A stretch of DNA of 31,701 nucleotides from Ichthyophthirius multifiliis (lineage: Eukaryota > Ciliophora > Oligohymenophorea > Hymenostomatida), in assembly GCF_000220395.1 (NCBI RefSeq), contig NW_004086234.1:1-31701 (forward strand), given 5' to 3'. Of this stretch, positions 1 to 11,156 are shown piece after piece. The notes below the pieces were generated by a model, which saw only the letters and a program-made list of their open reading frames with translations, was not told the DNA's origin and ran no database searches. The position numbers were made by a program, and so were the translations under genes. Position 1 is the stretch's first letter. Each line of letters begins with the position of its first letter.

Positions 1-118
1 ACCCCAACCCCAACCCCAACCCCAACCCCAACCCCAACCCCAACCCCAACCCCAACCCCAACCCCAACCCCAACCCCAAACCCAACACTTAACCCAACCC
101 TAAACCTTATTAGTTTGT
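1..118. repeat. Macronuclear telomere, (CCCCAA)n
   Basis: Positions 1-79 are uninterrupted six-base CCCCAA units, the C-strand of a Tetrahymena-type G4T2 telomere. From about 80 to 118 the units become irregular (CCCAA, CCCTAA, a CACTTAA interruption) and then stop. The window therefore begins at a true chromosome end, oriented 5' C-strand outward. The degenerate inner copies may be an old telomere-addition junction or simply decayed repeats. No telomere is seen at the right edge, so the chromosome continues past 31701. Confidence 0.97.
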
Positions 119-1190
119 ATTAAATTATTTTTATTTATATTGCATTTATTCAAAAGAATCCATATAATATAATAATTAAATTATCATCATAGAATTAAAA
201 ATTTTACAAAAAAAAAATATTAGTTTTATATGAAATTAAAGTTATGTATTTATTTTTTAAATAAAATACTTATATTATATTAATTTTTTTTTATTATGAA
301 CAAATATATTAATTTATTTTTATACTTTGTAATTTTAATTTTCATTTTTTAAATTATTATTTATATATTTTTATTATCAATTAAAAATGATATAAAATTA
401 TTTTTTTAATTAATAAATTTTTTATAATATAATTTAGATTTATATATTTTTATTTTTTTTAATTTAAATTTTCTTTTAATACAATAAAAATGAAACTTAT
501 AATAAAAAATTTCCATTTTAAAATAATATAAATTATTTCATTATTATTTTTTTAGTTATCCATTATGATATGTTTTTTTTAGTTACTTTTTAAAAAACTC
601 AATGAATACTATCCTTAAATTATTTTAAACGAAAAAATAAATGCCTGAATTACAATCAATATATTTGCTAATAGATCTAGTTATCCTTTGTAATTTTCTT
701 AATAATATAAACCAAAATTTTATATTTAGTGAACATAAAAAATATTTTATATAGTATTAGGAGTATAAGAAATATTATTACATACTTACAATTAAATATT
801 TAAAACTACATTAAGATTATAAAACTGCACAATTATTTACTCAAATATAAAGTACCCAAGATACTCCTTTATTTTATTAATTATCAATAGTCTAATTTTA
901 TCACTTTTTCCTTTTAAAATTTTTAACTCTTACAAGTAACAATGCTATATTATATTTTTCACATAATATCTTACTCTAAGACAGTATATTTTCTTAATAT
1001 ACTTTTATTAATAAAAAATGTAATTATTAGTTATTTATTCTTTTGCATAATATAATGAATATTTTTCATTTTAGACTTGCTTTGCTTATTATTTATGTTG
1101 CTAAATATCAAAGAAAATTTTCAAGATTAAATTTATAACACTCCAATGTTTATTATCATCGGCTTCATCAATTTAGAACAGAATTATAGT
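119..1190. other. Subtelomeric region, no intact gene
   Basis: Very A+T-rich. The part from about 600 to 1190 is less extreme in composition than its surroundings. Its minus strand keeps one long TGA-free frame downstream of the kinase-like remnant (1191-1487). At about 640-700 it reads YKGQLDLLANILIVIQ, which could be a worn version of the kinase 'D-x-W-S-L-G' helix. I cannot build an intact gene here. The stretch from 119 to 600 shows nothing but low-complexity sequence. Confidence 0.5.
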
Positions 1191-1487
1191 TCAAATTAAG
1201 GTTATTATTTTAAAAGAATTTTCGCATTAATTTCTAATCCCTCTATCCATGTATTCACAAATATAACTCAAATAATTTTTATTTTTCCATTTGAGAAAAA
1301 AAGAATTATTCTTAATCCCAAGAGTAGATATCAAATAAATAAAAATTACTTATTTTATTTTAGGATGAAATTGTATCAATATTTTAACTATAAAAAATCC
1401 TTTAGAAATAATATTTTAACTTCCTTAATAATTTATCTCCACTAAGTCATTTACTGCATTTTTTCCTAAAAATCCTGCTGCAGTCAT
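1191..1487 (-). pseudogene. Decayed protein-kinase N-lobe remnant
   Basis: Read with the ciliate code, the minus strand has an ATG at 1487 and runs 98 codons to TGA at 1191-1193. Three kinase landmarks appear in the right order. GKNAVNDLV near residue 7 looks like a glycine loop in which two glycines are replaced by Asn. FFIVKIL about 20 residues later resembles the VAIK strand with its lysine. ICEYMDRG near residue 80 matches the hinge typical of MAP-kinase kinases. The frame ends immediately after the hinge, and no clean catalytic loop or DFG follows downstream (1190-620), only degraded candidates. Lost glycines, truncation and position next to the telomere suggest a dead gene copy. The assignment rests on short motifs; a chance ORF, or an active gene with introns I missed, remains possible. 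Confidence 0.4.
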
Positions 1488-3715
1488 CTAATACTACAGT
1501 TAATAAACAGCAATCATAATTAATTTTTTATTCATTATATTTTTAATTTATATTTTTCTAAAATATTTATTTTTAATGAATTTATAAAATAAAAACGGAA
1601 AACACATTGCCTAGAATAGATTGTGTATCTAAATTTAAATGAGAGTAAAAGAATAACAAAAAAGTTAGATTTTTTAAAAATTAATAAAAAAAGATTAAAA
1701 AAATTAAAAACTGTAATATATAAAAAAATGAAATACTTAAAAACAAAATTAAATTAAATTAAAATTATAAGATTAATATCTTTTATTTAAAAAATATAAT
1801 ATATTTTATAGAAATTATATAATAAATATTACTTCTATAAATAAAAAAAATTGTCTAAAAAATAAAAAAAAATATTTAAAGAATTGTTATAAGTAAATCG
1901 TAAAAAATCAATATCATTTAAAATAATTTTAAATTTAATATTATTTTTTTATTTATCAAACAAAATATATTTGATTAAATATCAAAAAAATTTTTTTTTA
2001 TATTAAAATATAAAAATAAAATATTTTTTTAAATAAAATATATTAACTATTAAGGATTTATTTAATTTTGAATTATTTCATAAATCAAGATTTTCTTAAA
2101 AATCAATAGTATTTTTTATTAAAATACAATTAATATAATTATATTTGTTAAAATTACATAATAAATAATATATAAACAAAATATTTTAATAAATAATTTA
2201 TATTAAATTTGTAAATATTTTCAAAATCAAACTAATAATTATATAATTAAATTTTTGTTGTATATTAGTTACTTTATTCAAAATAATTAAAACTTAAGAC
2301 TCTAACTAATAATTTGTTATACCATGTATTGATAAAATAATTAAAATTTTGATTATTTAAAATAAAATAAAAAATTAAGAAGAATTAAAATTTATATTGA
2401 AGAGTAAACATAATGAATTTAATTATTTATATATAATAAAACATAAATAAAAAAAAATTAAAAACGACATAAAAAAAATATTATAATAAATTTTTTAGAT
2501 AAAATAAAATAAATTTAAGGAAGTATAAAAAAATAAATTAGAAATTTATGAAAAATTATTAAATTTAAATTTGAAATAAAGTACAAATTATTTTAACTAT
2601 ATAAAAATAAAATTTTTATAGGAAATTAATTTAAAAAATGTTAAAAATAATAATTATACTAATAATAAGTTATAAACTAAAAAAAAAAAATGTTAAATAA
2701 AAATATATAAATATTTTAATAGTAAAATTATTATTATAAAAATTTAAAAACTTTATTAATATGAAAAATATTTAAAAAAAAATTTGATTAAATAAATTAA
2801 ATAATTATAATAATTAAAGATATGTTTCTTAAAAAAAAATCTAATAATAATTGCATTTCAATAATATATTAAAGTATTAATCAAAATAAGAATAAAAAAA
2901 TATTTTATATATTTTAATAAGAATAATTAAGGAAAAATTAATATTCATAAAAAAAAGTATTTTATATATTTTGAATAATATTAATTTTAATTTTAAATAT
3001 ATTATATATTAGTATTAATTTTGAATAATTTATTTATAGAAATTTAAAATGTAAATTATAAGAATTATTATTTAATAAAGTAAATATATAAATATAAATA
3101 TAAATATAAATATAAATATATATAAATACATATATATTTATATCTCAATATAATAATAATTTTTAAATATATAGAAAATTAAGATAATTTTAATTATTTT
3201 TATTTTTAATAATTAATATTATATAGATAACCTAAAATTATTTTAATAATTAACAATTTTAAAATGTCAAAAATTAAAAATACAGCATTATTATTTATAA
3301 TTTTTAAGATGTTGTTAATATATATAATTTCTTATAAAAATTAATTAAAAATATATAATTTTAATTATAATATTTTATTTATTAATAAAGTTTTTAGTTA
3401 AAAATTATTTTTAAATAATACAGAATTATAAAACTAAAAAAATAAAATAATATTGAATTATTTAATAAATTAAATATAATATAAATAAATAATATAGAAA
3501 GATAAAAGAATAAAAAATTTTAAATTTAAGGTTTAGTATTAAAAATATTTAAAATTATATATAAGTAAATATATGATATTAATAAAATATTAATAATATT
3601 TTAGTTTTTTTATTAAAAAGTAAACATAAATATAGATAGAAAAATGAATATTTTTTTATATTAATTTTAAAGAAAAAAAAATTGATATAAAAAATCTATT
3701 TTTAAAAAATTTTTT
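1488..3715. other. Low-complexity subtelomeric DNA, no gene seen
   Basis: Almost entirely A and T with scarce G and C, and no reading frame on either strand with a protein-like composition. A short tandem repeat of about six-base TATAAA-type units lies near 3083-3130. I see no tRNA, structured element or terminal repeats of a mobile element. Confidence 0.6.
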
Positions 3716-4415
3716 TCATTCTTATTATTATTATTATTATTTTTCATTTTAACTTTTTTATTCTTATAATTATTCTTTGAATTAAAAAAAATATATATTT
3801 TTTTTATAACAAAAAATAAAAAACTTAATTTCAAATCATAATAATCTATTAATTAATTCCAACTTTTTTTATTTTATTCAAAATTCTATATGTATTCTTA
3901 CAATAAAGGCAAAAATTCGACACATTTCTCAAAAAGCGGTTTTACAATATAATCACAAAAATTAATTTAGCTTTTTGCTAAATTAACACTATATCTATCA
4001 CATAAATAACTTATTTCTAGACCTTCAGCCCTTTCTAAATCTCCCTAATTGCAAAACTCATTGCTAGCCAAAACAGCCCATTAACTACTAACATCCCAAT
4101 GCTTCATAGGATTACTAATGTCAGATGCATGTAATAAAGCTTCTGCAAAAAAAAGTTTATTCTCTTCATTTATAGAGAACCCTTCCTCACTTAAAATTTA
4201 CTATAACTTGGCTATATTTTTAAAATGATTTGTCATATCAGTAGCTAAAATCATACTAATACAAATATGTCTAAATTAAATATAATCTTAGTTCGAAAAA
4301 TTTTTTAAAATATTTTATTTTTCATCTTTAAAACAAATAATAAATAATGAACTTACGTGATGATTTTCTAATATACTTATATCTATACAAAATAAAAATA
4401 AATTTAAAAATAAAA

Positions 4416-4457
<42 letters not shown>

Positions 4458-5180
4458 ATATTTATTTTACAATAATTTAATATTATTTTTTTTACCATTA
4501 TATCTTATCGCTAATTAATTCTTTGTATTTTTCAAATATATATTTGAAAATCCACTTTATAAATATAATTAAATATATTATATATATTATTAATTCATAC
4601 GGATGATCATAATCATGCGCAGCTGCCGATATATACATAGCAGCTTATTCTAATTTTGATAAATTCGCTATAGACGAAAACTGACATTTTATCATAAAAA
4701 AGTTAAGAGTTTACAAAACATCGAAAGCGTGAAGTTTATTATGATAAGGTACATCTCTATATCCTTTTTATATTTCTTTTGTAAATCTATAAAATGTACT
4801 CAAATCTATATTTAAATCTTTTAAAAGTTAAAATCTATTAAATAAATGAATTAATAAAAATTAAATTTCATTTCCTTTTGTAATTTCTTTCATTTAAAAG
4901 CAATTAAATGTAAACTCATCTATCTTTTATTAATTATTTTTATTTTGAATTTTTTTATATATTTACATTTTAAAATATTTCTTTTATTGTTTGAGGAATT
5001 ATTGAATCTACTTTTAACTATAAAAAAAAAATCATTTTTATCAAATTTATAATAAATAGTAAATACTTCTGTATCATTAGATATATAAAATTCTTATTCT
5101 TCTGAATTTTAATTTGTTTAAAGTCTTTCTTTATTTTTTACACTTATTTTTTATGACAAAAGACTTAATAAACTTAGCAT
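3716..5180 (-). CDS. 3',5'-cyclic nucleotide phosphodiesterase (class I)
   Basis: Hydrolyses cAMP and/or cGMP; a soluble class I PDE of about 402 residues. Five exons fit exactly (3716-3774, 3825-4382, 4496-4554, 4601-4919, 4967-5180; 1209 nt), with four GT-AG introns of 50, 113, 46 and 47 nt. The start at 5180 is fixed by an in-frame TGA just upstream. Residues 1-70 are a Ser/Asn-rich head. The catalytic domain then shows every metal-binding motif: DVPYHNKLHAFDV, AAAHDYDHPGFSN (split by an intron inside the Pro codon), YNDISILENHH, ILATDM, LLHASDISNP, NQGDLE and CDRYSVN. The invariant purine-binding glutamine is in AKSQINFCDYIVKPLFE and is encoded by TAA. There is no membrane segment or GAF domain, so it is shorter than most animal PDEs. 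The C-terminus is a run of glutamines. Substrate preference (cAMP or cGMP) cannot be read from the sequence. Confidence 0.95.
4421..4450. repeat. (TA)n inside a PDE intron
   Basis: An uninterrupted TA dinucleotide run within the 113-nt third intron of the phosphodiesterase gene. It accounts for that intron being more than twice as long as its three neighbours. Confidence 0.9.
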
Positions 5181-5747
5181 TCTTTATTTATAATTAAATT
5201 TTCAAAAAATAAAAAATGTTTTTTAATTTAATGCAAAATTTTAATAATTGATATATTTATTTTAAGATTTATGCAAGGGATAAATTATGCTAAATTTATA
5301 AATAAAAATAAAAAATAAATACATTTAAAAAAAAAAAAATATTAATTATATGATATTTAAATTTAAATTTAATATATAACAATATTTTGTCATTTAAATT
5401 TTATTTTTTTAATAACTCTAATTATTTATATTTGAGTATAAAAAAAATTAAAAAAAAAAAATTGATATTTCATATATATATAAAAAGTTTAGGAAAATAA
5501 TATTAAAATAATAATAAACATACAAAAAAGTAATAAATTTAGTTCTTAAAGCAGTCTGTAATACACTATGTGTGAAAGTAATGACAATTACTACATTTAA
5601 AAAAAATAACATAATCTTTATCTTAATATCATGAATACAAAGAGAGTATTATTTACTTTAAAATATAATATACAACCAAAATATTTTTATTAATATTACT
5701 TATAATATGTATTTTTTTTTATTTATTTTATATATACTTAAAATAAC

Positions 5748-5805
<58 letters not shown>

Positions 5806-6395
5806 TTATAAATTATATAGTGATTTAAACTATAAAAACATAATAATTATAAAATAAATTTAAATTAAAATAATATAAATATCATAAAGCAAATTTACAT
5901 ACAAAATAAATATAAATTAATTATTTATATATTTTAAACACATAATAAATATTCCTTTTATAAAAAAGCAATACATACACAATATATATATAAATAATAA
6001 CGATTTTTATCTTTCAATTTAATAAATATGGAATTTTTAAAGCAAAAACATGAATTTTCTTCTACTAAATTTAGTTAATAACCTTTAATATAATATTACT
6101 TTTAGTTTTTTTATATTTTTCAACTAATATTTATATTGATTAATATTATATTTAAATATTAGTATTAGTATATTATTATTTAATTTGAATATCTAATTTT
6201 TCTTTTATTAAAATAATTTCATTAAGGTTTTGTAAATCTTAATTAATAAATAACTATTTTATAAAATATCTTATATACATCGTAAATATTAGCAAATAAT
6301 TTTTTTTATTTATTACATAAAAAATCATCTAAGTTTAAATAATATAAGAAATATTATCATAATAGAAATAAATAAGAGTCAAAATTAAAAAAAAA
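5181..6395. other. Intergenic; one possible Cys/His-rich exon
   Basis: Mostly A+T-rich spacer upstream of the phosphodiesterase and downstream of the gene ending at 6396. A (TA)n run lies at 5756-5793. On the minus strand, 5539-5594 reads CSNCHYFHTQCITDCFKN. The C-x2-C-x3-F-H-x2-C-x3-C spacing is like part of a PHD, RING or C1 zinc finger, but I could not find a convincing start, stop or second half. It may be a single exon or chance. Confidence 0.3.
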
Positions 6396-7019
6396 TCATT
6401 AATACAGTTTTAAATATATTCTATTTTTAACATGTGTTAGTTGTTAAAGGAGTATTTTTTAATTATTATCGGTTGTTATATTTAAATTATTCTTTTAAGA
6501 AATTTATTTTATTAAATCTTTAATTATTATATTTAATAATTATTTTATGTATTTTTTATTCTGTTTTAATTATTTTGGAAAGTTAGAAAGTAAATCATAT
6601 TTCTACTTATATGCCTTATTTAAAAAAAAAATTCTTAAAAATAACTCATTTCTATAGAATTTCCATCGAAAATAATTATTTGATTGTTATTAAACTCAAA
6701 TAATTTGATTATTTTTACATTTTTAAAAGAGGAGAATTTATTTTAGGATTTTAATCTCTTATCTTTTATTCATGGCTTATAATATATTAAATTTTTTTGT
6801 CATTATAAAAGAAAATATTTTTAATATTATTTTAATAAATTTTTTTAAAAATAACAAAAATATTATTAAATCAATTATTTATAATTTAATTTTATTTTAA
6901 AATAAATAAAAATAATATCTTTATAAATATTAAAATTAAACAAATAAAAAATTTCTTAATTTTTATTTTTTAAAAAATGCGTAATATTATAAGTTTTGCA
7001 ACGAAATAGCGTCCTCCAT
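6396..7019 (-). CDS. Hypothetical protein, basic and helical
   Basis: I do not recognise this protein. The best-supported part is the last exon (6396 to about 6694): a TGA-terminated frame of about 99 residues with KFYRNELFLR and NLNITTDNNQKILLQQL, rich in Lys, Asn and Leu and probably alpha-helical. Upstream the frame runs to an ATG at 7019 (MEDAISLQNL) without a stop, but part of that stretch (about 6760-6940) is low-complexity and probably an intron. Joining it to the last exon needs a GT-AG intron of only 24 nt at 6695-6718, which would skip an in-frame TGA. The gene is divergent from the one at 7105, with 85 bases between the two start codons, so they may share a promoter. No signal peptide or membrane span is clear. 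Exon borders are tentative. Confidence 0.5.
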
Positions 7020-7104
7020 TGAGAAACGTTTGCCGATTTTTTCTTTTATCTCCATTAGTATATAAATATTTAGTTATTGGTCACAAAAAAACCGAAAAGA
7101 TTTT
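7020..7104. promoter_or_regulatory. Compact divergent promoter region
   Basis: Only 85 bases separate the ATG at 7019 (minus) from the ATG at 7105 (plus). The segment is visibly richer in C and G than other spacers in this window, including GAGAAACG and TTTGCCGA. It must hold the 5' leaders and core promoters of both genes unless one of the start codons is wrong. I recognise no known binding site. Confidence 0.35.
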
Positions 7105-7596
7105 ATGAAAATAGTGAGGGAAAGAGACGAACTATTTAAGAAAAATGCAGAGTCAATTCTGAGTTAAAAAAACTATGAATTATAAAATTTAATAGATTTA
7201 TAAACTGGGAAGCAATTAGATAATTAATTTTTCGAAAATAGTTATTATGTGATTTATTCCGGAAATTTGTCAATATTTAGTACTTTATATTAATTAGTTT
7301 AAGAAAAAATGATGAATTATAATTTAAAATATTTATTTTTAGTTAATTAATAATATTACATTGATAATGAAAAAATTATAAATAAATTTATAAATAAAAA
7401 CGAAAATATAAAAGTAGCATATTTAGTTAATAATTCTGATTTAATTTAAACTAATTATATTTACTGTTTAATTAATGAATAGCTTATTTATTTACAAGAA
7501 ATTAGCGATTTAAATGTCAAATTATAAGGTAAAAACATATAAATTAAAATAAATAAAGATTTAGAAAAATAATTTGTTTAATCAATTAATTTTTGA
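7105..7596 (+). CDS. Hypothetical protein, possible tail anchor
   Basis: An uninterrupted 163-codon frame under the ciliate code, ending at TGA 7594-7596. It starts with a charged segment (MKIVRERDELFKK) followed by mixed hydrophobic segments such as YYVIYSGNLSIFSTLYQLV. I do not recognise a family. An alternative model is attractive: a GT at 7532 spliced to an AG at about 7639 would replace the last residues with VLLCIIACLLIFSFNIFIY, a convincing membrane span, but I find no clear stop after it. The protein may therefore be tail-anchored rather than soluble. It lies head-to-head with the gene at 6396-7019 and is followed 368 bases later by the cyclin gene on the same strand. Confidence 0.6.
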
Positions 7597-7964
7597 AGAA
7601 AAATGTTCTTATTTTATAAAAATATTATATATTTTTTTAGTGTTATTGTGTATAATTGCTTGTCTTTTAATTTTTTCATTTAATATATTTATTTATATAT
7701 AAACAAATTAAGCATAAAAGATACATAAAATTTATATATTTTTTTAAATTAGTTGTATTTAAATTAACTATTTATTATTTATATATATTTTTATTAAATC
7801 AATAAAAAATAAAAATTATAATTTTCTTTATAGATTAAATAAAACATATGTAAATAATAAAATAGCCAATGTAAAAAACACATATATATTATAAATAAAA
7901 AATTAATAATTTAAAAAAAAATTCAAACAAACATATATTGATAATAATAATAATTAAAAATAAA

Positions 7965-8870
7965 ATGGAAATAACCTCTATTATAAATAGAGAAAATAAC
8001 TAAATTTAATTAAAAATAAAAAATAACATTCCAAAATATCGGGAATAATGCTTATACAAACTTATAGAAACATTAATCCCACACACAATAATATGTATAA
8101 AAAATTAATTTTGCCTAGAATAATTTCCAATAACTTTAAAATAAAAAATGCTCTCTTTAATGTACACAGACTCAATTCTTTTATCAGATAATAATCAAGA
8201 TCTAACATTAGAAAATTGCAATGAAATAATTGTAACTTCCCTATATTTATCTTTAAAGATGTCAGATAGTAAAAATATGATTCAAATTAATTAAATTGAT
8301 CGAAAAAACAACGATAAAATAAGCAATATTAATATTTTATAATCTGAATTAAAAATTTCTTAGGAATTAAATTGGAATTTTGATTTAATTACTCCTTGTG
8401 ATTATGTATTTTATTTTATTTAAAACTATTTTCCTTAATATATTAATAACCCCAATTTTGAGGAATGTATTGAATATGCATTATTTTAAGCCTATCTAGG
8501 CTTGAAATGGAATGTTAGATCTATTGGAATTGGTGGTCTTATGTATGTTTTTGAAAAATAAGAAGATTTGGATATTTTATAAAAAATTATTTAAGTAAAT
8601 TTTTAAGAATTCTTTGATTTTTAAGAAATTAATGAAGTTTATGAATATCTTTTTTAAGAATATGCTAAAATATAAAAAGAATGTAAAGCAAAATAAATGG
8701 ATGAAAATTGTTAAGATGAATTGAATTAATAAGATGAAGATTAATATGAAAAAATTGAAATTGGGTCTCTGGAAGCTCCTTAAGAATAACTATCCGATGA
8801 AGAGGAGGATTATTTAGGAGATAATTTTATTATTAAAAAGACTAAACTTAATTATATATAAACTTATTGA
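7965..8870 (+). CDS. Cyclin (cyclin-box protein)
   Basis: A regulatory subunit that binds and activates a cyclin-dependent kinase. Single exon, 301 residues, ATG 7965 to TGA 8868, with many glutamines encoded by TAA or TAG. The N-terminal cyclin box is seen at about residues 24-115 (YREQCLYKLIETL, LSLMYTDSILL, IIVTSLYLSLKMSD). The second box starts at LNWNFDLITPCDYVFYFI (about 135) and continues through ECIEYALFQAYLGLKW to about 205. The final 60 residues are acidic and Gln-rich (QLSDEEEDYLGDN). The pattern 'Trp-Asn-Phe-x-Leu-x-Thr-Pro' at the start of the second fold is typical of mitotic and G1/S cyclins, but I would not assign a class. No destruction box (RxxL near the N-terminus) is evident. 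The start is the first ATG of the frame. Confidence 0.85.
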
Positions 8871-10201
8871 TTTATTTATTTTTATACTTTTATTATAAAA
8901 ATTTTTTATATATAAATATTTAATTATAATAATTATTTTGTAGATAATTTTATTTAATGTTATATATTATTAATATTTTAATGATTATTAGATTTATTAT
9001 TTTATTTCATATTATAAAAATTTGTAAATAAATTTATTAAAAATAAAATATATTAAAATATTAAATAAATATTCTTAAATCATTAATTAATTTATATAAA
9101 AGTTTATAAAATTATTATATATTAAAACTAATAAAATTATCTTATATTCATTGAAATTAAAATTATATATATATATTTTTTTTTATTTATCTATATAAAT
9201 AATAAAAATAATCAAATATAATTCCCTTTATATATCTTTTATATTATAAAAAAGCATAAATAATTTTAATTTCAACACTATAAAATAAATATTAATAAAA
9301 ATATCCTTAATTATATTATCATTTATATATAAATAAAAAAATCTAATACGAATATGATGTAAATATCATCATAAATTATTTATATTTATACTAATAAAAA
9401 TTTAATAATTTTATTATAGTTAATAGTTATAAATAAATAAAAATATTTGATATTCAAAAAAATTTTAAACTGAAAAATCTCAATTAAAAATTATGTTTAT
9501 ATATCATAAATTAATATATAAAATATTTTTTATATTATAAAAAAAATATTAAATAATTAATATTTAGATTTATAGAAATTATATGAAAATTATTTTTTTT
9601 ATATTTATTTTAATAAATATATTTTTATTTAAAATTATTAATGCATTTTATTTTTTTAAAAACTAAGAAAAATATAAATATATTTTTATTATAATAAATA
9701 TGTATCATTTTAATAACATAAATTTAAATTTTAAATTTTATTCTTATTATCATATAAATTTTTCAAAATTTCAATGAATTTTATTGTTTTTTTTAATTTC
9801 AAAATATAATTAATTATTCTTAATAATAATAAAAAAAATACATTATATATTTTTATATTTTTTCTATTTTAATTAATTCAATAATAAATATATATAATAA
9901 TAAATTTACATTTGTAAATATTTTATAAGCCTATATTTGACATTAACTAAAAGAAAAAAAATCTTTAATAAAATAAAACAAATAACTTGCAAATTTTTTT
10001 TTTTTTCTTATTACTAATTAAAATTTATGAAAAATGAGATAAATATAAATTTATTTATCTTTAATTATATGATCTTAAGTATAGTAATAATTAAAATATA
10101 AAAAATAAACATTAATAATTTACAAATTATAAAATATTAAATTATTATATAATTAAGGATTTAATTTTTTTTAAATTCAATAATAAAACAATAATTTTAA
10201 T
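8871..10201. other. Intergenic, no gene seen
   Basis: About 1.3 kb between the convergent ends of the cyclin gene (plus) and the LRR gene (minus). It is A+T-rich low-complexity DNA throughout. I see no protein-like frame, RNA gene or notable repeat. It should contain both 3' ends and polyadenylation signals, but nothing distinguishes them from background. Confidence 0.6.
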
Positions 10202-11124
10202 TCAAATTTTTAACACCAAAAGCCTAGGTAGTTATCTTGTTATTCTAAATAATTTGCTGCTAATAACTTTACTATTATATAGAATGAAAATAATTAATAA
10301 AATATAAAGAAAATAATTTTTATAAAAATTAAAAGCGGAAAAGCATTAATTTAATATTAATTTTATTTGATTTTATATTATTAAATTTATAAATTAAAAT
10401 TTAATTTCAATTAAATATTTAATTATTACTTTATTATATATAAAAATATTTTAATTATGCTTTTTAAAAAATAAAAATAAAATATCAAGATAATTAATTT
10501 TATTTTAATATTGTAAAAATTTTATTATTAATAAATTTTTTATTTAGTATTTAAATAAATATAGTTTTAAATAATAATAATATAAATTATATATAATATT
10601 TATAAATAATAAAATATATTTTATTTTACTCATATGATATTTTTATTTTCAAAAGTCCTTTACAATTTCTTAATTTTTTGAAAAAATACTTTGTATACTA
10701 TTAATCTATACTATTATTACTATTTTTATATAAAATTTCATTGAAATAAATATATATTTACCTTAAATCAATTACTAATATTTATAATTAAAAAAGATTA
10801 TGAAATTCATTAGAAAATTAAATAATATGATTATTATTTATTTAATTATTTCTTTTAATATAAAAAATATTTATTAAAATTTTTTTTTTTTTATATTTAC
10901 GACAAATAGATTTAGAAAATTTTTATATTTTTTAAGCAATTTACATTAATAAACTACTATTATATTCCAACATAATTAAAACTTTAAATTTAATAAATTT
11001 AATGAAAAATAGATTATTTTTAACTTTAAACAAATTGTAACATTTTATAAATATTAGCATTATCCAATACTATCTAAGATACTTTAAACACCTTATGAAT
11101 TAATTTTATTATTACTTATATTTT

Positions 11125-11156
<32 letters not shown>

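Noticed and set aside
5756-5793. (TA)n run as a possible replication origin or mobile-element boundary
   Set aside because: Several similar TA runs occur in introns and spacers of this window; there are no terminal repeats or other features, so ordinary microsatellite slippage explains it.
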